A stretch of 47,773 nt of DNA, from assembly GCF_008806775.1 (NCBI RefSeq), contig NZ_WAEM01000012.1:1-47773 (forward strand). Reading direction: 5' to 3'. This DNA comes from Flavobacterium luteum. Lineage in GTDB: Bacteria > Bacteroidota > Bacteroidia > Flavobacteriales > Flavobacteriaceae. The notes under the pieces were generated by a model. It saw only the letters and a list, made by a program, of their open reading frames with translations, was not told the DNA's origin and made no database searches. A program made the position numbers and the translations under genes. Each line of letters begins with the position of its first letter. The first letter of the stretch is position 1. This document shows, piece by piece, positions 39,436 through 47,773 of this stretch.

Positions 39436-40188
39436 CTACTTAAAAATTAATTTTCCCTTATAGTGCTGTTTGACTCTAATATTCTCTTCTGACGGTCTTG
39501 AATAGCAAAAGACATTACCTACATTATAAATATCGCCCGATAATGATACCAGTGGATGAACAAACATATGATTTGAACCTCGATGGAATAAGCTAATTGC
39601 ATTACACATTAAATTTTCTCCATGAAAAATTCCGTCTTGTTCGTAAAAATTAATACTCGCTTGGTTTGCTTTTCCCGAAATATAATATCGAGAAACTTCA
39701 TTGCTTTCTACTAATAATTTTTCGCAATCTATTTGTAAAACAAAATCTCCGGTTCCAACTCCATTATACCCATCAATTGTATTCATTGAAATTAATCGCA
39801 AATTTTCATACTTTAAGGTGCCATTTGAGGTAATTTCTTTATCGGTTTTACAATAGATATCGGTAAGGTTTGGAGCTGTAATATAAACTGTTGTTTCACC
39901 ATAATCACGTACCCAATTACAAGTTGTGTTATCTTCAAGTGTTAAAGTATTACCGTCGCTTTTTACTTCAATATCATTTATTAAATTCTCACCAGTCTTG
40001 ACCTCAACTTTGTAATTATCGCCTTGGGTAATGACTAAAGCGATTCCTTTATGAACAATTATTTTAGTGAAAGTTAATTCTTCATATACTTTAGCAGATA
40101 ACTTTCCACTCGATTTTACGCAATCAAAAGGTTTTTCACAACTTGTAAAAAAAAGAATAAACAACAATGGGACTATTTTTTTGGTCAT
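39436..40188 (-). CDS. DUF2807 (GIN-domain) lipoprotein
   Basis: 250 residues from ATG 40188; the frame extends to 40209 but the shorter start places MTKKIVPLLFILFFTSC as a normal lipoprotein signal and leaves 7 nt to the previous gene's stop. The mature protein is a beta-helix-like DUF2807 domain (FTKIIVHKGIALVITQGDNY, GNTLTLEDN, TTVYITAPNLTDIYC). The family is surface or periplasmic with no assigned activity. Probably co-transcribed with the PagL-like gene. Confidence 0.75.
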   Translation of the reverse strand: MTKKIVPLLFILFFTSCEKPFDCVKSSGKLSAKVYEELTFTKIIVHKGIALVITQGDNYKVEVKTGENLINDIEVKSDGNTLTLEDNTTCNWVRDYGETTVYITAPNLTDIYCKTDKEITSNGTLKYENLRLISMNTIDGYNGVGTGDFVLQIDCEKLLVESNEVSRYYISGKANQASINFYEQDGIFHGENLMCNAISLFHRGSNHMFVHPLVSLSGDIYNVGNVFCYSRPSEENIRVKQHYKGKLIFK

Positions 40189-40195
40189 AATACAA

Positions 40196-41290
40196 CTATA
40201 ATCGAACACCTATTACAAACTCCATCGCTTCTGCTAAAAAACCATGTGTTACAAGAGAAACTCCTGTAAATACCTTTTTTGAAAAGTAATATTTCATACC
40301 TACTCTATCATAAATTGGAGCACCATCCTTAAATGGCCTGTAAATATAGTATCCTATTTGCCCTTCTAATGATATCTTATTTACAAATAATTCATGACCT
40401 ACAAAAACACCAACTCTCTTGAAATCTGTAGAACTATTAACTTGGTATTCTGGAAATGAAATAGATCTAAAACGTATATACTCTTTAATAGAAGTAGTTA
40501 AAAAAAGTTCTGTCCCAACCTGAATGGCACTTTTTCTATTGATTCTTTTATCAGCATAAAACCCGATGTGGTAAAATGGTTTTTGACCACTTCCAACAAC
40601 TGGGCTTTCATTAAAACCCGTACGAAATAAAACATTATATTTTATAGGTTCGGTAAATTTTAATTTAACCCTAATTGAATCTGGCTTTACCCTGTTAATT
40701 TCATCAAAAACATAATTCACACCCATATTCAAACAATAGGTATTTATGCCACTATTGGGAGACTTTATTCTGCCATTTGAAAAATGGGTAAAGAGAAATC
40801 CCGCTTGAAATCCGAAATTATCAATTACATTTTCTTTCTTATAATATAAACCAAGATTAATGTTTCCCATTACTTTTGATCCAAGTGCTTTATTTTTGCT
40901 ATTTGTTTCTTTATCGTATGGATTAGTTGTAATTCCTATTCCTTGGGCTATTTTAAAACTAAGCTTTCTGTTTAAAAAATAGAAGTTATAAAAAGCCCCA
41001 ACGGCAAAATTCTGTCCAAGTAATTCATTTTTGTAATCTTGATATAAAAAATATCCGCCATAATCTGGGAAATTATAGAGCGAATTCCATTCTTCTTTGC
41101 CAGATGTTTTTCTAGAAAAATTTAACATTAGACCATCAGGGTGACCCGTAATTAGTTGATATAAATCTGGAGAATGTGCCATAACATTTCCTCTAAAGTA
41201 ATTTAAATCAATAGTATATGAATTCTCAAATTCTTGTGAAAAAGTTAAATTTGTAAATAGAATTATAGGCAACAGAATAAATAATTTCAT
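40196..41290 (-). CDS. PagL-like acyloxyacyl hydrolase (lipid A deacylase family)
   Basis: 364 residues with a signal peptide (MKLFILLPIILFTNLTFSQ). Predicted outer-membrane beta-barrel with many alternating strands. The PagL-type motif FTHFSNGRIKSPNSGINTY (H-x-S-N-G...P-N-x-G-x-N, near 165-185) includes the catalytic His and Ser of lipid A 3-O-deacylases. It is longer than proteobacterial PagL because of extra strands, as is common in Bacteroidota. Divergent from the GH64-like gene. Confidence 0.78.
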   Translation of the reverse strand: MKLFILLPIILFTNLTFSQEFENSYTIDLNYFRGNVMAHSPDLYQLITGHPDGLMLNFSRKTSGKEEWNSLYNFPDYGGYFLYQDYKNELLGQNFAVGAFYNFYFLNRKLSFKIAQGIGITTNPYDKETNSKNKALGSKVMGNINLGLYYKKENVIDNFGFQAGFLFTHFSNGRIKSPNSGINTYCLNMGVNYVFDEINRVKPDSIRVKLKFTEPIKYNVLFRTGFNESPVVGSGQKPFYHIGFYADKRINRKSAIQVGTELFLTTSIKEYIRFRSISFPEYQVNSSTDFKRVGVFVGHELFVNKISLEGQIGYYIYRPFKDGAPIYDRVGMKYYFSKKVFTGVSLVTHGFLAEAMEFVIGVRL

Positions 41291-41349
41291 TAATAAAATT
41301 ATAGTCAGAGAGGATTTTATTAGTACTTTTATGGGTTAAAATTACAAAT

Positions 41350-43488
41350 ATGAAGATAATTACTCTATTTTTTATTAGTTTACTTTTTTTTGTTCCCAAT
41401 AGCTTTTCTCAAACTCTAAAACTTCCTTATGTTTTTGAAAATAATTCTGAATATTTAGATTCTGAAATTTATATAACATTAGTAGGAAAGTATGAAACAA
41501 TGGGAGACGTATGGATGAATATGAGTACAAGCAATCTTATAAAAATGAATGCTGATGATAATATCATTTCTGGACCATCTTGGAGCTCACCGGCAGAATG
41601 GAAATACCCTAATATTTTTATGAAACTAAGTGACATTCCTAATAAAACTATCCAAATACCTAAAGAATTATATGCCAGTAGAATTTTTATATCATTCAAA
41701 TCGCCAATGTATTTGCACTTTCTTGATAAAGGAGGTTATGCTGGAGCCAATTTAAATTCTTCTAGCGATCCGAATGACGGAATTCGTTGGGAATTAATTG
41801 AACTTACATGGGGTGGCTCTGGACTTTTCACTAACACTAGTAGAGTTGATGCTTATCAATACCCTATGGGAATTGAGGTAAATGGTTTTACGGGATCAGT
41901 AAACTCAAACTTGACCTACGAACAAAACTATGCAAATGCAATAGCTGGTGAAGGCACGCCAAAATACAGTAAAGTTGGAGAATTACTATCACATAATGAA
42001 ATAATGTCCTTGTGGGACACCACAGTTTCTAATGATTATTTAGTTTGCAAAACCATAAAAACCAATTCATTAGACGGAAATCCAATAATAGAGCAGCCTA
42101 CAAAGCTGCCTGCTTTTTCAAAAACGGCATTGGATTCTTACATCAATGACATTTGGAATACCTATTCATCAAAAGATTTGACAATAAATATTGGCGAAAA
42201 TGGAGTCTGGGTTGGAAGAGTAACTGGTGATGTATTCAACTTTACTGATTCAAGAGATGGATCAATTGCAACTATTTATTCTAAGCCAACTACTGCAAAT
42301 GCAATTGATGGTTCTGGACCAATGGCTTATACCCCTGTTAATGCAAGTAACAATATTGTTAAATATAATGAGGATTTAATGATTCAAGCTCAAATTTCAG
42401 CTGCAATAAATCGACATGCTATTAATACTAATATCACTGGCTCAACCATACAATATACGCATGACTCCTCTTTATTTTTTAAAATAAAACCGTATAATGA
42501 ATATGTAGCTTTTTTTCATAAAGACAATATAAGTTATGACTCTAAAACCTATGCTTTCGCCTATGATGATGTAGGGGATCATTCTTCAACTATTCAATGT
42601 ACTTATCCAACTAATGTAAAAGTAATAATTGGAGGATTAGTTGGCAAAAATGCTTCATTATCTAAAATTTCTATTACGCCACAAATTACAAGTTTGAATC
42701 TAAATTCAACTCAAAAATTTTCAGCACAAGGATATGATATTGACAATAATGCCTTTCCAACCAATATTATTTGGAGCATAACTAACGGAAATGGCACAAT
42801 AGCACCAAATGGATTATTTAGCCCAACACTTTCTGGCCCTGTAACTCTAAAAGCAACGGATGGATTCATTTTCTCAACAATTACATTTACAGTTGAAGAT
42901 TCAACACCTATTAATACTGATCCTTGTAATTCAGTCGCTGCAAATGGACAATACAGTTATACGGTAACCAATACATCCAATCCAACAATTACATTTAAAC
43001 CAACCATTTCAACAACTGGAAACAAAGTTTGTATCCTTTATTATAGTAAAAGTGCAACTGGACCATTTAACGGATATAATGTAACCCCAAATGTACCTTA
43101 TCAAATTAGTGCAACACTTGGAGAAAAAATTTATTTTTATTATACTTATTCTTTAGCAACAGGTGGAGAAAACACTACTGTAAATAAATTACATACTTTA
43201 ACAATTGGAGGTTGTAATTCATTAAACATTTCAAATAATGCGTTGGCAGATAAAATAGTTGTTTATCCAAATCCTACAAATGGTCAAAATCTTAAAATTT
43301 TAGGTGAAATTGAAAACTCTGAAATCTTAATATACTCTTTAATTGGTACATTAGTTAAGAATATAGTTACTAAAGACCAAAATGAACTATTAATAAATAC
43401 TACAGATTTATCGAAAGGGTTTTACCTATTGAAAGTAATACAGAAAAATTCACGTCAAGTTAAAACATTTAAAATACACGTGAATTAA
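41350..43488 (+). CDS. Secreted GH64-like beta-1,3-glucanase with Ig-like and T9SS sorting domains
   Basis: 712 residues. Signal peptide 1-20. Residues about 25-440 resemble family 64 glycoside hydrolases: an N-terminal beta-barrel (IYITLVGKYETMGDVW), GIRWELIELTWGG, and YVAFFHKDNISYDSKTYAFAYDDVGDHSS, the usual lower-cleft region. A BIG2/Ig-like segment follows (ITPQITSLNLNSTQKFSAQG, about 440-520), then a linker, then a type A sorting domain (VVYPNPTNGQ, GFYLLKV). It should cut laminarin-type glucans outside the cell. Confidence 0.82.
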   Translation: MKIITLFFISLLFFVPNSFSQTLKLPYVFENNSEYLDSEIYITLVGKYETMGDVWMNMSTSNLIKMNADDNIISGPSWSSPAEWKYPNIFMKLSDIPNKTIQIPKELYASRIFISFKSPMYLHFLDKGGYAGANLNSSSDPNDGIRWELIELTWGGSGLFTNTSRVDAYQYPMGIEVNGFTGSVNSNLTYEQNYANAIAGEGTPKYSKVGELLSHNEIMSLWDTTVSNDYLVCKTIKTNSLDGNPIIEQPTKLPAFSKTALDSYINDIWNTYSSKDLTINIGENGVWVGRVTGDVFNFTDSRDGSIATIYSKPTTANAIDGSGPMAYTPVNASNNIVKYNEDLMIQAQISAAINRHAINTNITGSTIQYTHDSSLFFKIKPYNEYVAFFHKDNISYDSKTYAFAYDDVGDHSSTIQCTYPTNVKVIIGGLVGKNASLSKISITPQITSLNLNSTQKFSAQGYDIDNNAFPTNIIWSITNGNGTIAPNGLFSPTLSGPVTLKATDGFIFSTITFTVEDSTPINTDPCNSVAANGQYSYTVTNTSNPTITFKPTISTTGNKVCILYYSKSATGPFNGYNVTPNVPYQISATLGEKIYFYYTYSLATGGENTTVNKLHTLTIGGCNSLNISNNALADKIVVYPNPTNGQNLKILGEIENSEILIYSLIGTLVKNIVTKDQNELLINTTDLSKGFYLLKVIQKNSRQVKTFKIHVN

Positions 43489-43520
43489 TCTTTTTTTCGA
43501 TTGGCTCAAATAAAAAAAAG

Positions 43521-43536
43521 TCTTCCAAAAGGAAGA
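43521..43536 (+). terminator. Terminator of the GH64-like gene
   Basis: TCTTCC (43521-43526) and GGAAGA (43531-43536) with an AAAA loop, preceded by an A-run and followed by a run of T. 32 bp after the stop codon; it overlaps the longer, unlikely start of the next frame. Confidence 0.88.
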
Positions 43537-43611
43537 ATTTTTTTTATTTTTTATAAAATTATTTGTGTATTTAGAAAAAATAGCGTTAAATTTATTAAAA
43601 ATTACTATGTA

Positions 43612-44172
43612 ATGATTTCAGAAAAATTAAAAAAAGGGCAATTACTCATTGCGGAACCTTCTATAATTGGCGATTTATCATTTAATCGTTCTGTTATTTT
43701 ATTAGCTGAACACAATAAAGAAGGATCAGTAGGGTTCATTCTAAACAAGCCTCTAAAATATACAATAAGAGATTTAGTTCCTGATATTGTGGCCAATTTT
43801 AAAATTTATAACGGAGGTCCAGTTGAGCAAGACAATCTTTATTTTATTCATAATGTTCCTAAATTAATAAATGAAAGTATAGAGATTTCAAGCGGTATTT
43901 TTTGGGGTGGTGATTTTGAATTGACTAGAAATTTAATCAATAAAGGGAAAATAAAGAAAGATAATATACGTTTTTTTCTGGGCTATACGGGCTGGGAAGC
44001 GCAACAACTAGAAAACGAAATGGCAACAAACTCATGGATTATTGCCGAAAATTTGTATCAAAATAAGATTATTGGAAAATCGACTACCGATTTCTGGAAA
44101 GAAAAAATATTAGAATTAGGTGGTGACTACATTTTATGGTCTAACGCTCCTGAAAATCCACTTTTGAATTAA
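43612..44172 (+). CDS. YqgE/AlgH family protein (UPF0301)
   Basis: 186 residues from ATG 43612. The longer frame begins inside the terminator hairpin at 43521 and is rejected. Motifs KKGQLLIAEPSIIGDLSFNRSVILLAEHN, GSVGFILNKPL, YNGGPVEQDNLYFIH and RFFLGYTGWEAQQLENEM match the family throughout. Biochemical function is not established. Ends in a 4-bp overlap with the convergent class IV aminotransferase gene. Confidence 0.9.
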   Translation: MISEKLKKGQLLIAEPSIIGDLSFNRSVILLAEHNKEGSVGFILNKPLKYTIRDLVPDIVANFKIYNGGPVEQDNLYFIHNVPKLINESIEISSGIFWGGDFELTRNLINKGKIKKDNIRFFLGYTGWEAQQLENEMATNSWIIAENLYQNKIIGKSTTDFWKEKILELGGDYILWSNAPENPLLN

Positions 44173-45005
44173 GTCACAATACAATCATTCAATAGATTTA
44201 AAACTTTTTGTGAAAACGCTGTTTTATACTCTTTCTTTCTATATTTTGTTATAGGTTGAATTCCTTTTATAACATTTGTAATAAACAATTCATCTGCTTT
44301 TTGAAGATCGAAAGGTGAAATTGGCTCTTCAAGTACTTCCATTTCATCGATTTTCTTCGCTAAAGCTATAATTTGTTTCCTCATTATTCCGTTTAAACAT
44401 CCTTCAGAAACTGGTGGTGTTTTTAATGTATTATCCAATACCATAAAAATATTTCCTTGTATCGCTTCTACAACATTTTTATTTTCATTCAGTAGCAAAC
44501 AATTCTGCAAACCATTCTCTTTTGCATAAATACTAGCTGTAATATTTATGATCTTGTTGGTGGTTTTTAAAGTTGATAACAATTGTTTTGAAACATAAAT
44601 ATCTTTATATAAATCAACTTCATATGCATCAGAATTCATTGCATACATCTTATTCTCTAATGGAACAGAATGTATTAAAAATGAGATAGTATTTGTTTCT
44701 GGCAAATAATAACCGCCTGGGTTTCTATAAATTGTAATTCTAGCTCGTGTAGCAACCGAACAATTATTTGCATTTGTTACTAATTTAATTTGTTCTTCAA
44801 AATATTCCATGGTAAAATTCATTGGAATTTCCATCCTAAGAATTCTCATAGATGACATTAATCTAAAATAATGATCTTCAAGAAAAAGAATCGTGTTGTT
44901 AATGATTTTAACTGTTTCAAAAACCCCATCTCCATATAGAAACGCTCGATTGTCATGCAATAAATATGTTGAAGATGGAAGAATTGTTCCGTTATAATTA
45001 ATCAT
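44169..45005 (-). CDS. Class IV aminotransferase (BCAT / aminodeoxychorismate lyase type)
   Basis: 278 residues from ATG 45005, preferred because the frame upstream runs through a terminator. The PLP fold-type IV pattern is seen: FLYGDGVFETVKIINN (N-terminal signature), the PLP lysine in LSTLKTTNKIINIT, NVVEAIQGNIFMVL, and LNGIMRKQIIALA. These enzymes either transaminate branched-chain amino acids or release 4-aminobenzoate (PabC); the sequence does not decide. Adjacent to the START-like gene on the same strand. Confidence 0.85.
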   Translation of the reverse strand: MINYNGTILPSSTYLLHDNRAFLYGDGVFETVKIINNTILFLEDHYFRLMSSMRILRMEIPMNFTMEYFEEQIKLVTNANNCSVATRARITIYRNPGGYYLPETNTISFLIHSVPLENKMYAMNSDAYEVDLYKDIYVSKQLLSTLKTTNKIINITASIYAKENGLQNCLLLNENKNVVEAIQGNIFMVLDNTLKTPPVSEGCLNGIMRKQIIALAKKIDEMEVLEEPISPFDLQKADELFITNVIKGIQPITKYRKKEYKTAFSQKVLNLLNDCIVT

Positions 45006-45018
45006 AATAAATAAAAAA

Positions 45019-45036
45019 GTCCCGATTTCACGGGAC
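45019..45036 (-). terminator. Hairpin between the START-like and class IV genes
   Basis: GTCCCG (45019-45024) and CGGGAC (45031-45036), loop 6 nt, then a run of six T on the minus strand. It follows the START-like gene (stop at 45063) and precedes the aminotransferase ATG by 13 nt. Probably a terminator for the upstream gene. Confidence 0.75.
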
Positions 45037-45062
45037 AAATATAAGTTTAAAAAAACAAAATA

Positions 45063-45455
45063 TTAAACAGAACCTATAACATGTTTTAGGTCTGAAATTT
45101 GATTTTCCCACAATAACTTTGCTTCATCAAGTTCTTCTGGTTCGGCAAAATCTATAACCATAAGAGAAACATCTTTAGTTATCTCATCTTCAAGTATTCG
45201 CAATTCAAAAAAATAATCAGTATCTTTTTTATTTTCGTCTATCCATCTGAATTTTATTTTCTCCCCAGTTTTTTTTGATGAAAGCCTAGCGTTCTCCTCT
45301 GAATCATTCCAGATAAAAGTAAAATATTCACCTCTTGAATTTACGTTATCTGCAAACCATTCAGATAAACCCGAAGGTGTTGATATGTATTGATATAGCA
45401 ACTGAGGTGATGAATTTATTGGAAATTCTAATTCGTATCTTGATTTTAGATCCAT
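45063..45455 (-). CDS. START-like domain protein (SRPBCC superfamily)
   Basis: 130 residues. A short helix-grip fold: start SRYELEFPINSSPQLLYQYI, then PSGLSEWFADNV (typical W-F turn), RLSSKKTGEKIKFRW, and the long C-terminal helix DEAKLLWENQISDLKHVIG. START-like proteins bind hydrophobic ligands; no ligand is known here. I recall its linkage with the class IV aminotransferase gene from other flavobacteria; not verified. Confidence 0.8.
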   Translation of the reverse strand: MDLKSRYELEFPINSSPQLLYQYISTPSGLSEWFADNVNSRGEYFTFIWNDSEENARLSSKKTGEKIKFRWIDENKKDTDYFFELRILEDEITKDVSLMVIDFAEPEELDEAKLLWENQISDLKHVIGSV

Positions 45456-45541
45456 TTTCTTTGTGTAATTTTTTGGAAATATATAAATATTAAATCAAAA
45501 AAAAAGGATTTTTGAAAATAAAATTTTTTTTACTTTTTATA

Positions 45542-45572
45542 TTTGTTCCCTATGATTTAAATTTTATATTTG
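45542..45572 (+). promoter_or_regulatory. tRNA-Met promoter
   Basis: TTTG (45542-45545), 19-nt spacer, TATATTTG (45565-45572): an ideal Bacteroidota promoter. It is followed by CACCCGC as in the promoter at 55-62. Transcription would start about 30 nt before the tRNA. Confidence 0.85.
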
Positions 45573-45607
45573 CACCCGCATTAAGGTATTCAGTAATGCA
45601 ATATAAT

Positions 45608-45681
45608 GGCGAGGTAGCTCAGTCGGTTAGAGCGCAGGATTCATAACCCTGAGGTCACGGGTTCAACTCCCGTCTTCGCTA
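45608..45681 (+). tRNA. tRNA-Met (anticodon CAU), elongator type
   Basis: 74-nt cloverleaf. Acceptor stem GGCGAGG (45608-45614) with CTTCGCT (45674-45680), discriminator A; D-arm with AGCTCAGTCGGTTAGAGC; anticodon loop TTCATAA giving CAU; T-arm CGGGTTCAACTCCCG. The acceptor starts with a G.U pair and lacks the C1xA72 mismatch and GGG/CCC anticodon stem of an initiator tRNA, so it is most likely elongator Met. CCA is not encoded. One A.C mismatch closes the anticodon stem. Confidence 0.93.
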
Positions 45682-45690
45682 CACTTTTTA

Positions 45691-45719
45691 AAATCTCTAA
45701 ACATAACATTTAGAGATTT
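45691..45719 (+). terminator. Terminator after the tRNA
   Basis: A perfect 11-bp stem, AAATCTCTAAA (45691-45701) and TTTAGAGATTT (45709-45719), loop CATAACA, followed by a T-run. Confidence 0.9.
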
Positions 45720-46061
45720 TTTTTATGTGTCATTTGAAAAATTTTTTTCTATTTTCTCTTCCTAAAATTTATTTTTTTTTATTTTTTAAATTCAAATGAG
45801 ATTATTCTAAATAGAGAATAATTCTTACCCTTAATCAATTTATTTTTTTGTGCTTCTAGAAGTATATTGCAACTAATTGATAGTGTGTTGTTTCCAAAAA
45901 CTACTTCTAAAAGCTAATGATTTAAACAAGTTTTTGACTTGCAAAAACAGTGGATAACTAAAAAAAATGTTCGTTTAACTTATTTATTGTACTTTATTAC
46001 TTACAAAATATACTATTTTATGTATTTCATCGATGTTTAATGCTTTTTATCGATAAAAAAT
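45720..46061. other. AT-rich intergenic region, no gene seen
   Basis: 342 bp between the tRNA terminator and the promoter of the glycine-rich gene. It is very AT-rich with T-runs. No ORF, hairpin or repeat stands out. Confidence 0.5.
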
Positions 46062-46092
46062 TTTGTTAATTCAATTATGAAGTATATTTTTG
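46062..46092 (+). promoter_or_regulatory. Promoter of the glycine-rich protein gene
   Basis: TTTG (46062-46065) and TATTTTTG (46085-46092) with an exact 19-nt spacer. Transcription should start near 46099, with a leader of about 48 nt containing CGGGGGAAAAAAAG just before the ATG. Confidence 0.78.
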
Positions 46093-46146
46093 TTGTGTTA
46101 AAAAAAGCATAAACATTTAATATCATTTTTCGGGGGAAAAAAAGTT

Positions 46147-47773
46147 ATGAAAAGAATTACTTACACAAACAGAAAAATATACTTACTTATTGGTCTTTTA
46201 TTAGTGACCTTTATTGGATTTGCACAATCATCTCAAACATTTACATCTTCAGGAACATGGACATGTCCTGCTGGCGTCACTTCGATTCAAGTTGAAGCTT
46301 GGGGAGCTGGTGGTGGTGGTGGTGGTAACACTTTAAACACAGATGGCGGTGGCGGTGGCGGTGGCGGTGCTTACAGTAGTTCTTCAACTATTGCTGTTAC
46401 TCCAGGAACTACTTATATTGTTACTGTTGGTATTGGAGGAGCAGGTGGTACTGGAGTTGTCGTTTTAGGAATTCAAGACAACGGAAAAAATGGAGGAGAT
46501 TCTTGGTTTAGCACTCCTTCAACTTTGCTCGCCAAAGGAGGGAATGGGGGAATTTCAGGAACTTTAATATCAGGTGCTCCTGGTGGAGTTGGAGGAGCTA
46601 ATACTAGCGGTGTAGGAACTATTACAAATTCTGGAGGTAATGGAGGGTACGGAAGAAATAGCACTACGGGTAGAGGTGGACCAGGAGGTTCATCTGCTGG
46701 AACTGCCGTTGGAATAATCGGAAACGGAACATCTGGACCTAATCCCTGGTCAACACTAGCTGCAACAGCTGCACCAGCTGGTGGAGGTATAGGTGGAAAT
46801 GGTGGAGATAGCGTAAATAATGGTGTCTCTGCTACTGCTGTTGGTGGTGGTGGTGGTGGTTCTGGAGATGGAAATAATACAACTGATGTAGTTGGTGGTA
46901 ATGGAGCTAATGGTCAAGTAATTCTAACTTGGTCGTGTACATCCTCTAACGCATTAACAGCAACAAATGCAATAAGTCCAATTTGTTCAGGGTCTACATC
47001 TAATGTTACTCTTAGTTCAAGTACAATGGTTTCAGGGAATTATACTGTAATTTATAATCTTACGGGTTCAAATACTTTAACCGGATATACGGCTATTATG
47101 ACTTTTAATGCTGGTAGCCCAGGAACTGGAACTTTTACTACTACAGCATTAGCAAATGCAGGATCAACTACTATTACCGTAACAAATTTGGCTTTAATAT
47201 CCTCATGTGGGAATACTATTACTAGCAACAATACTGTGACAATTACAGTTACACCTTTAAATACAATTGCAACAGGAATTAACAGAACAGCTTGTATTAA
47301 TACTGCAATATCAAGCATTACTTTAGCAACAACTGGTGCTACAGGAGCTACATTTGGAGGGCTTCCTGCTGGGGTGACTGGAACTTGGGCTTCTAATGTT
47401 GTTACCATAAGCGGAACGCCTACAGCATCTGGAACATTTAACTATACCGTTGCAACTACTGGTGGTTGTACTCCAGCAACTACTACTGGAACAATTACAG
47501 TTACCCCTTTAAATACAATTGCAACAGGAATTAACAGAACAACTTGTATTAATACTGCAATATCAAGCATTACTTTAGCAACATCAGGGGCTACTGGGGC
47601 TACATTTAGCGGACTTCCTGCTGGGGTGACTGGAACTTGGGCTTCTAATGTTGTTACCATAAGCGGAACGCCTACAGCATCTGGAACATTTAACTACACC
47701 GTTACAACCACTGGTGGTTGTACTCCAGCGACAACTACTGGAACAATTACAGTTACCCCTTTAAATACAATTG
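46147..47773 (+). CDS. Large secreted glycine-rich repeat protein (partial, cut by the window end)
   Basis: At least 542 codons, open at the right edge. Signal peptide region [15 protein letters not shown] (about 13-27). Residues about 32-260 form a glycine-rich domain ([22 protein letters not shown]) of the kind found at the N-terminus of surface adhesin-like proteins. It is followed by Ig-like repeats: an 84-residue unit ([20 protein letters not shown] ... [15 protein letters not shown]) occurs twice almost identically and begins a third time. Such proteins usually end in a T9SS sorting domain; the end is outside the window. Codon 1 has a good promoter. Confidence 0.85.
   Translation, partial: MKRITYTNRKIYLLIGLLLVTFIGFAQSSQTFTSSGTWTCPAGVTSIQVEAWGAGGGGGGNTLNTDGGGGGGGGAYSSSSTIAVTPGTTYIVTVGIGGAGGTGVVVLGIQDNGKNGGDSWFSTPSTLLAKGGNGGISGTLISGAPGGVGGANTSGVGTITNSGGNGGYGRNSTTGRGGPGGSSAGTAVGIIGNGTSGPNPWSTLAATAAPAGGGIGGNGGDSVNNGVSATAVGGGGGGSGDGNNTTDVVGGNGANGQVILTWSCTSSNALTATNAISPICSGSTSNVTLSSSTMVSGNYTVIYNLTGSNTLTGYTAIMTFNAGSPGTGTFTTTALANAGSTTITVTNLALISSCGNTITSNNTVTITVTPLNTIATGINRTACINTAISSITLATTGATGATFGGLPAGVTGTWASNVVTISGTPTASGTFNYTVATTGGCTPATTTGTITVTPLNTIATGINRTTCINTAISSITLATSGATGATFSGLPAGVTGTWASNVVTISGTPTASGTFNYTVTTTGGCTPATTTGTITVTPLNTI
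47251..47773 (+). repeat. 252-bp tandem coding repeat
   Basis: Units begin at 47251, 47503 and 47755 (ACMCCTTTAAATACAATTG), exactly 252 bp (84 codons) apart. The two complete units differ by only scattered bases. The third is cut by the window end, so the number of copies is unknown. Confidence 0.92.

Noticed and set aside
45019..45043. Promoter for the class IV aminotransferase (TATATTTG at 45036-45043, minus strand)
   Set aside because: The box abuts a terminator hairpin that would fall at the start of the transcript, and no TTG is found at the right spacing; treated as the end of the START-like transcript.
45608..45681. Initiator tRNA-fMet or tRNA-Ile2 (CAU)
   Set aside because: No initiator features (C1xA72, GGG/CCC anticodon stem), and the body does not look like tRNA-Ile2; elongator Met is the best fit.
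46473..47660. Three minus-strand frames opposite the glycine-rich gene, rich in Pro, Val and Ala
   Set aside because: They are antisense shadows of a GGT/GGA- and ACT-rich coding repeat. The plus-strand frame is open from a promoter and signal peptide to the window end.

Overview
The window looks like a chromosomal segment of a flavobacterium (Bacteroidota, Flavobacterium or a close relative). The evidence is AT-rich DNA, promoters of the Bacteroidota type (TTG/TTTG at -33 and TAnnTTTG at -7), a gliding-motility gldA, secreted proteins ending in type IX secretion (T9SS) sorting domains, and an ExbB-ExbD-ExbD-TonB operon. Most of the window is ordinary core chromosome. The accessory part is about 19.6-30.7 kb.

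Layout. 0-0.25 kb: two tandem minus-strand promoters of stable-RNA type firing off the left edge, probably toward an rRNA operon. 0.4-6.9 kb: LolC/E-like permease, a NamZ-type (DUF1343) lipoprotein, YkgJ-family protein, methyltransferase, T9SS M43 metalloprotease, TonB-domain protein and queE. 7.1-12.8 kb (minus): exbB-exbD-exbD-tonB-small membrane protein-PstS-like lipoprotein-TPR protein, one energy-transduction operon. 13.1-15.8 kb (plus): HerA-like ATPase, cupin, SIMPL protein. 15.9-19.6 kb (minus): queA, aroA, MazG, VOC protein and a small alpha/beta-barrel protein.

The accessory island, about 19.75-30.7 kb, begins with what looks like the C-terminal stub of a tyrosine recombinase. It then holds a cassette-like array: PAS histidine kinase, PIN/antitoxin pair, PLP decarboxylase, oxidoreductase plus Crp regulator, four-TM protein, a fused restriction-modification enzyme, and a HEPN-like hypothetical. 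Each minus-strand unit ends at, or within about 15 nt of, an imperfect inverted-repeat element. Five of these elements (about 105-130 bp) are clearly one family, all in the same orientation, with paired outer CTAAC...GTTAG and CTTGC...GCAAG boxes. This resembles integron gene cassettes and attC sites, but the boxes do not match the canonical attC consensus and no intact integrase is visible. The fused R-M gene also carries an in-frame palindromic repeat expanded into tandem 8-residue units. The island is closed on the right by eight tandem 21-bp near-palindromes.

31.0-38.2 kb (minus): a conserved unknown protein, dtd, rsgA, a secreted hypothetical, then the aromatic amino-acid operon pheA-aminotransferase-tyrA-DAHP synthase/chorismate mutase. 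Upstream of pheA is a complete transcription attenuator: promoter, an 18-residue leader peptide with five Phe and three Tyr, an anti-terminator segment directly after its stop codon, and a terminator 8 nt before pheA. 38.5-45.5 kb: gldA, a DUF2807 lipoprotein, PagL-like deacylase, a T9SS GH64-like glucanase, YqgE, class IV aminotransferase and a START-like protein. 45.6 kb: tRNA-Met(CAU). 46.1 kb to the right edge: the start of a large secreted glycine-rich repeat protein, cut by the window end.

All functional calls come from reading the translations and motifs by eye. No database search was run.
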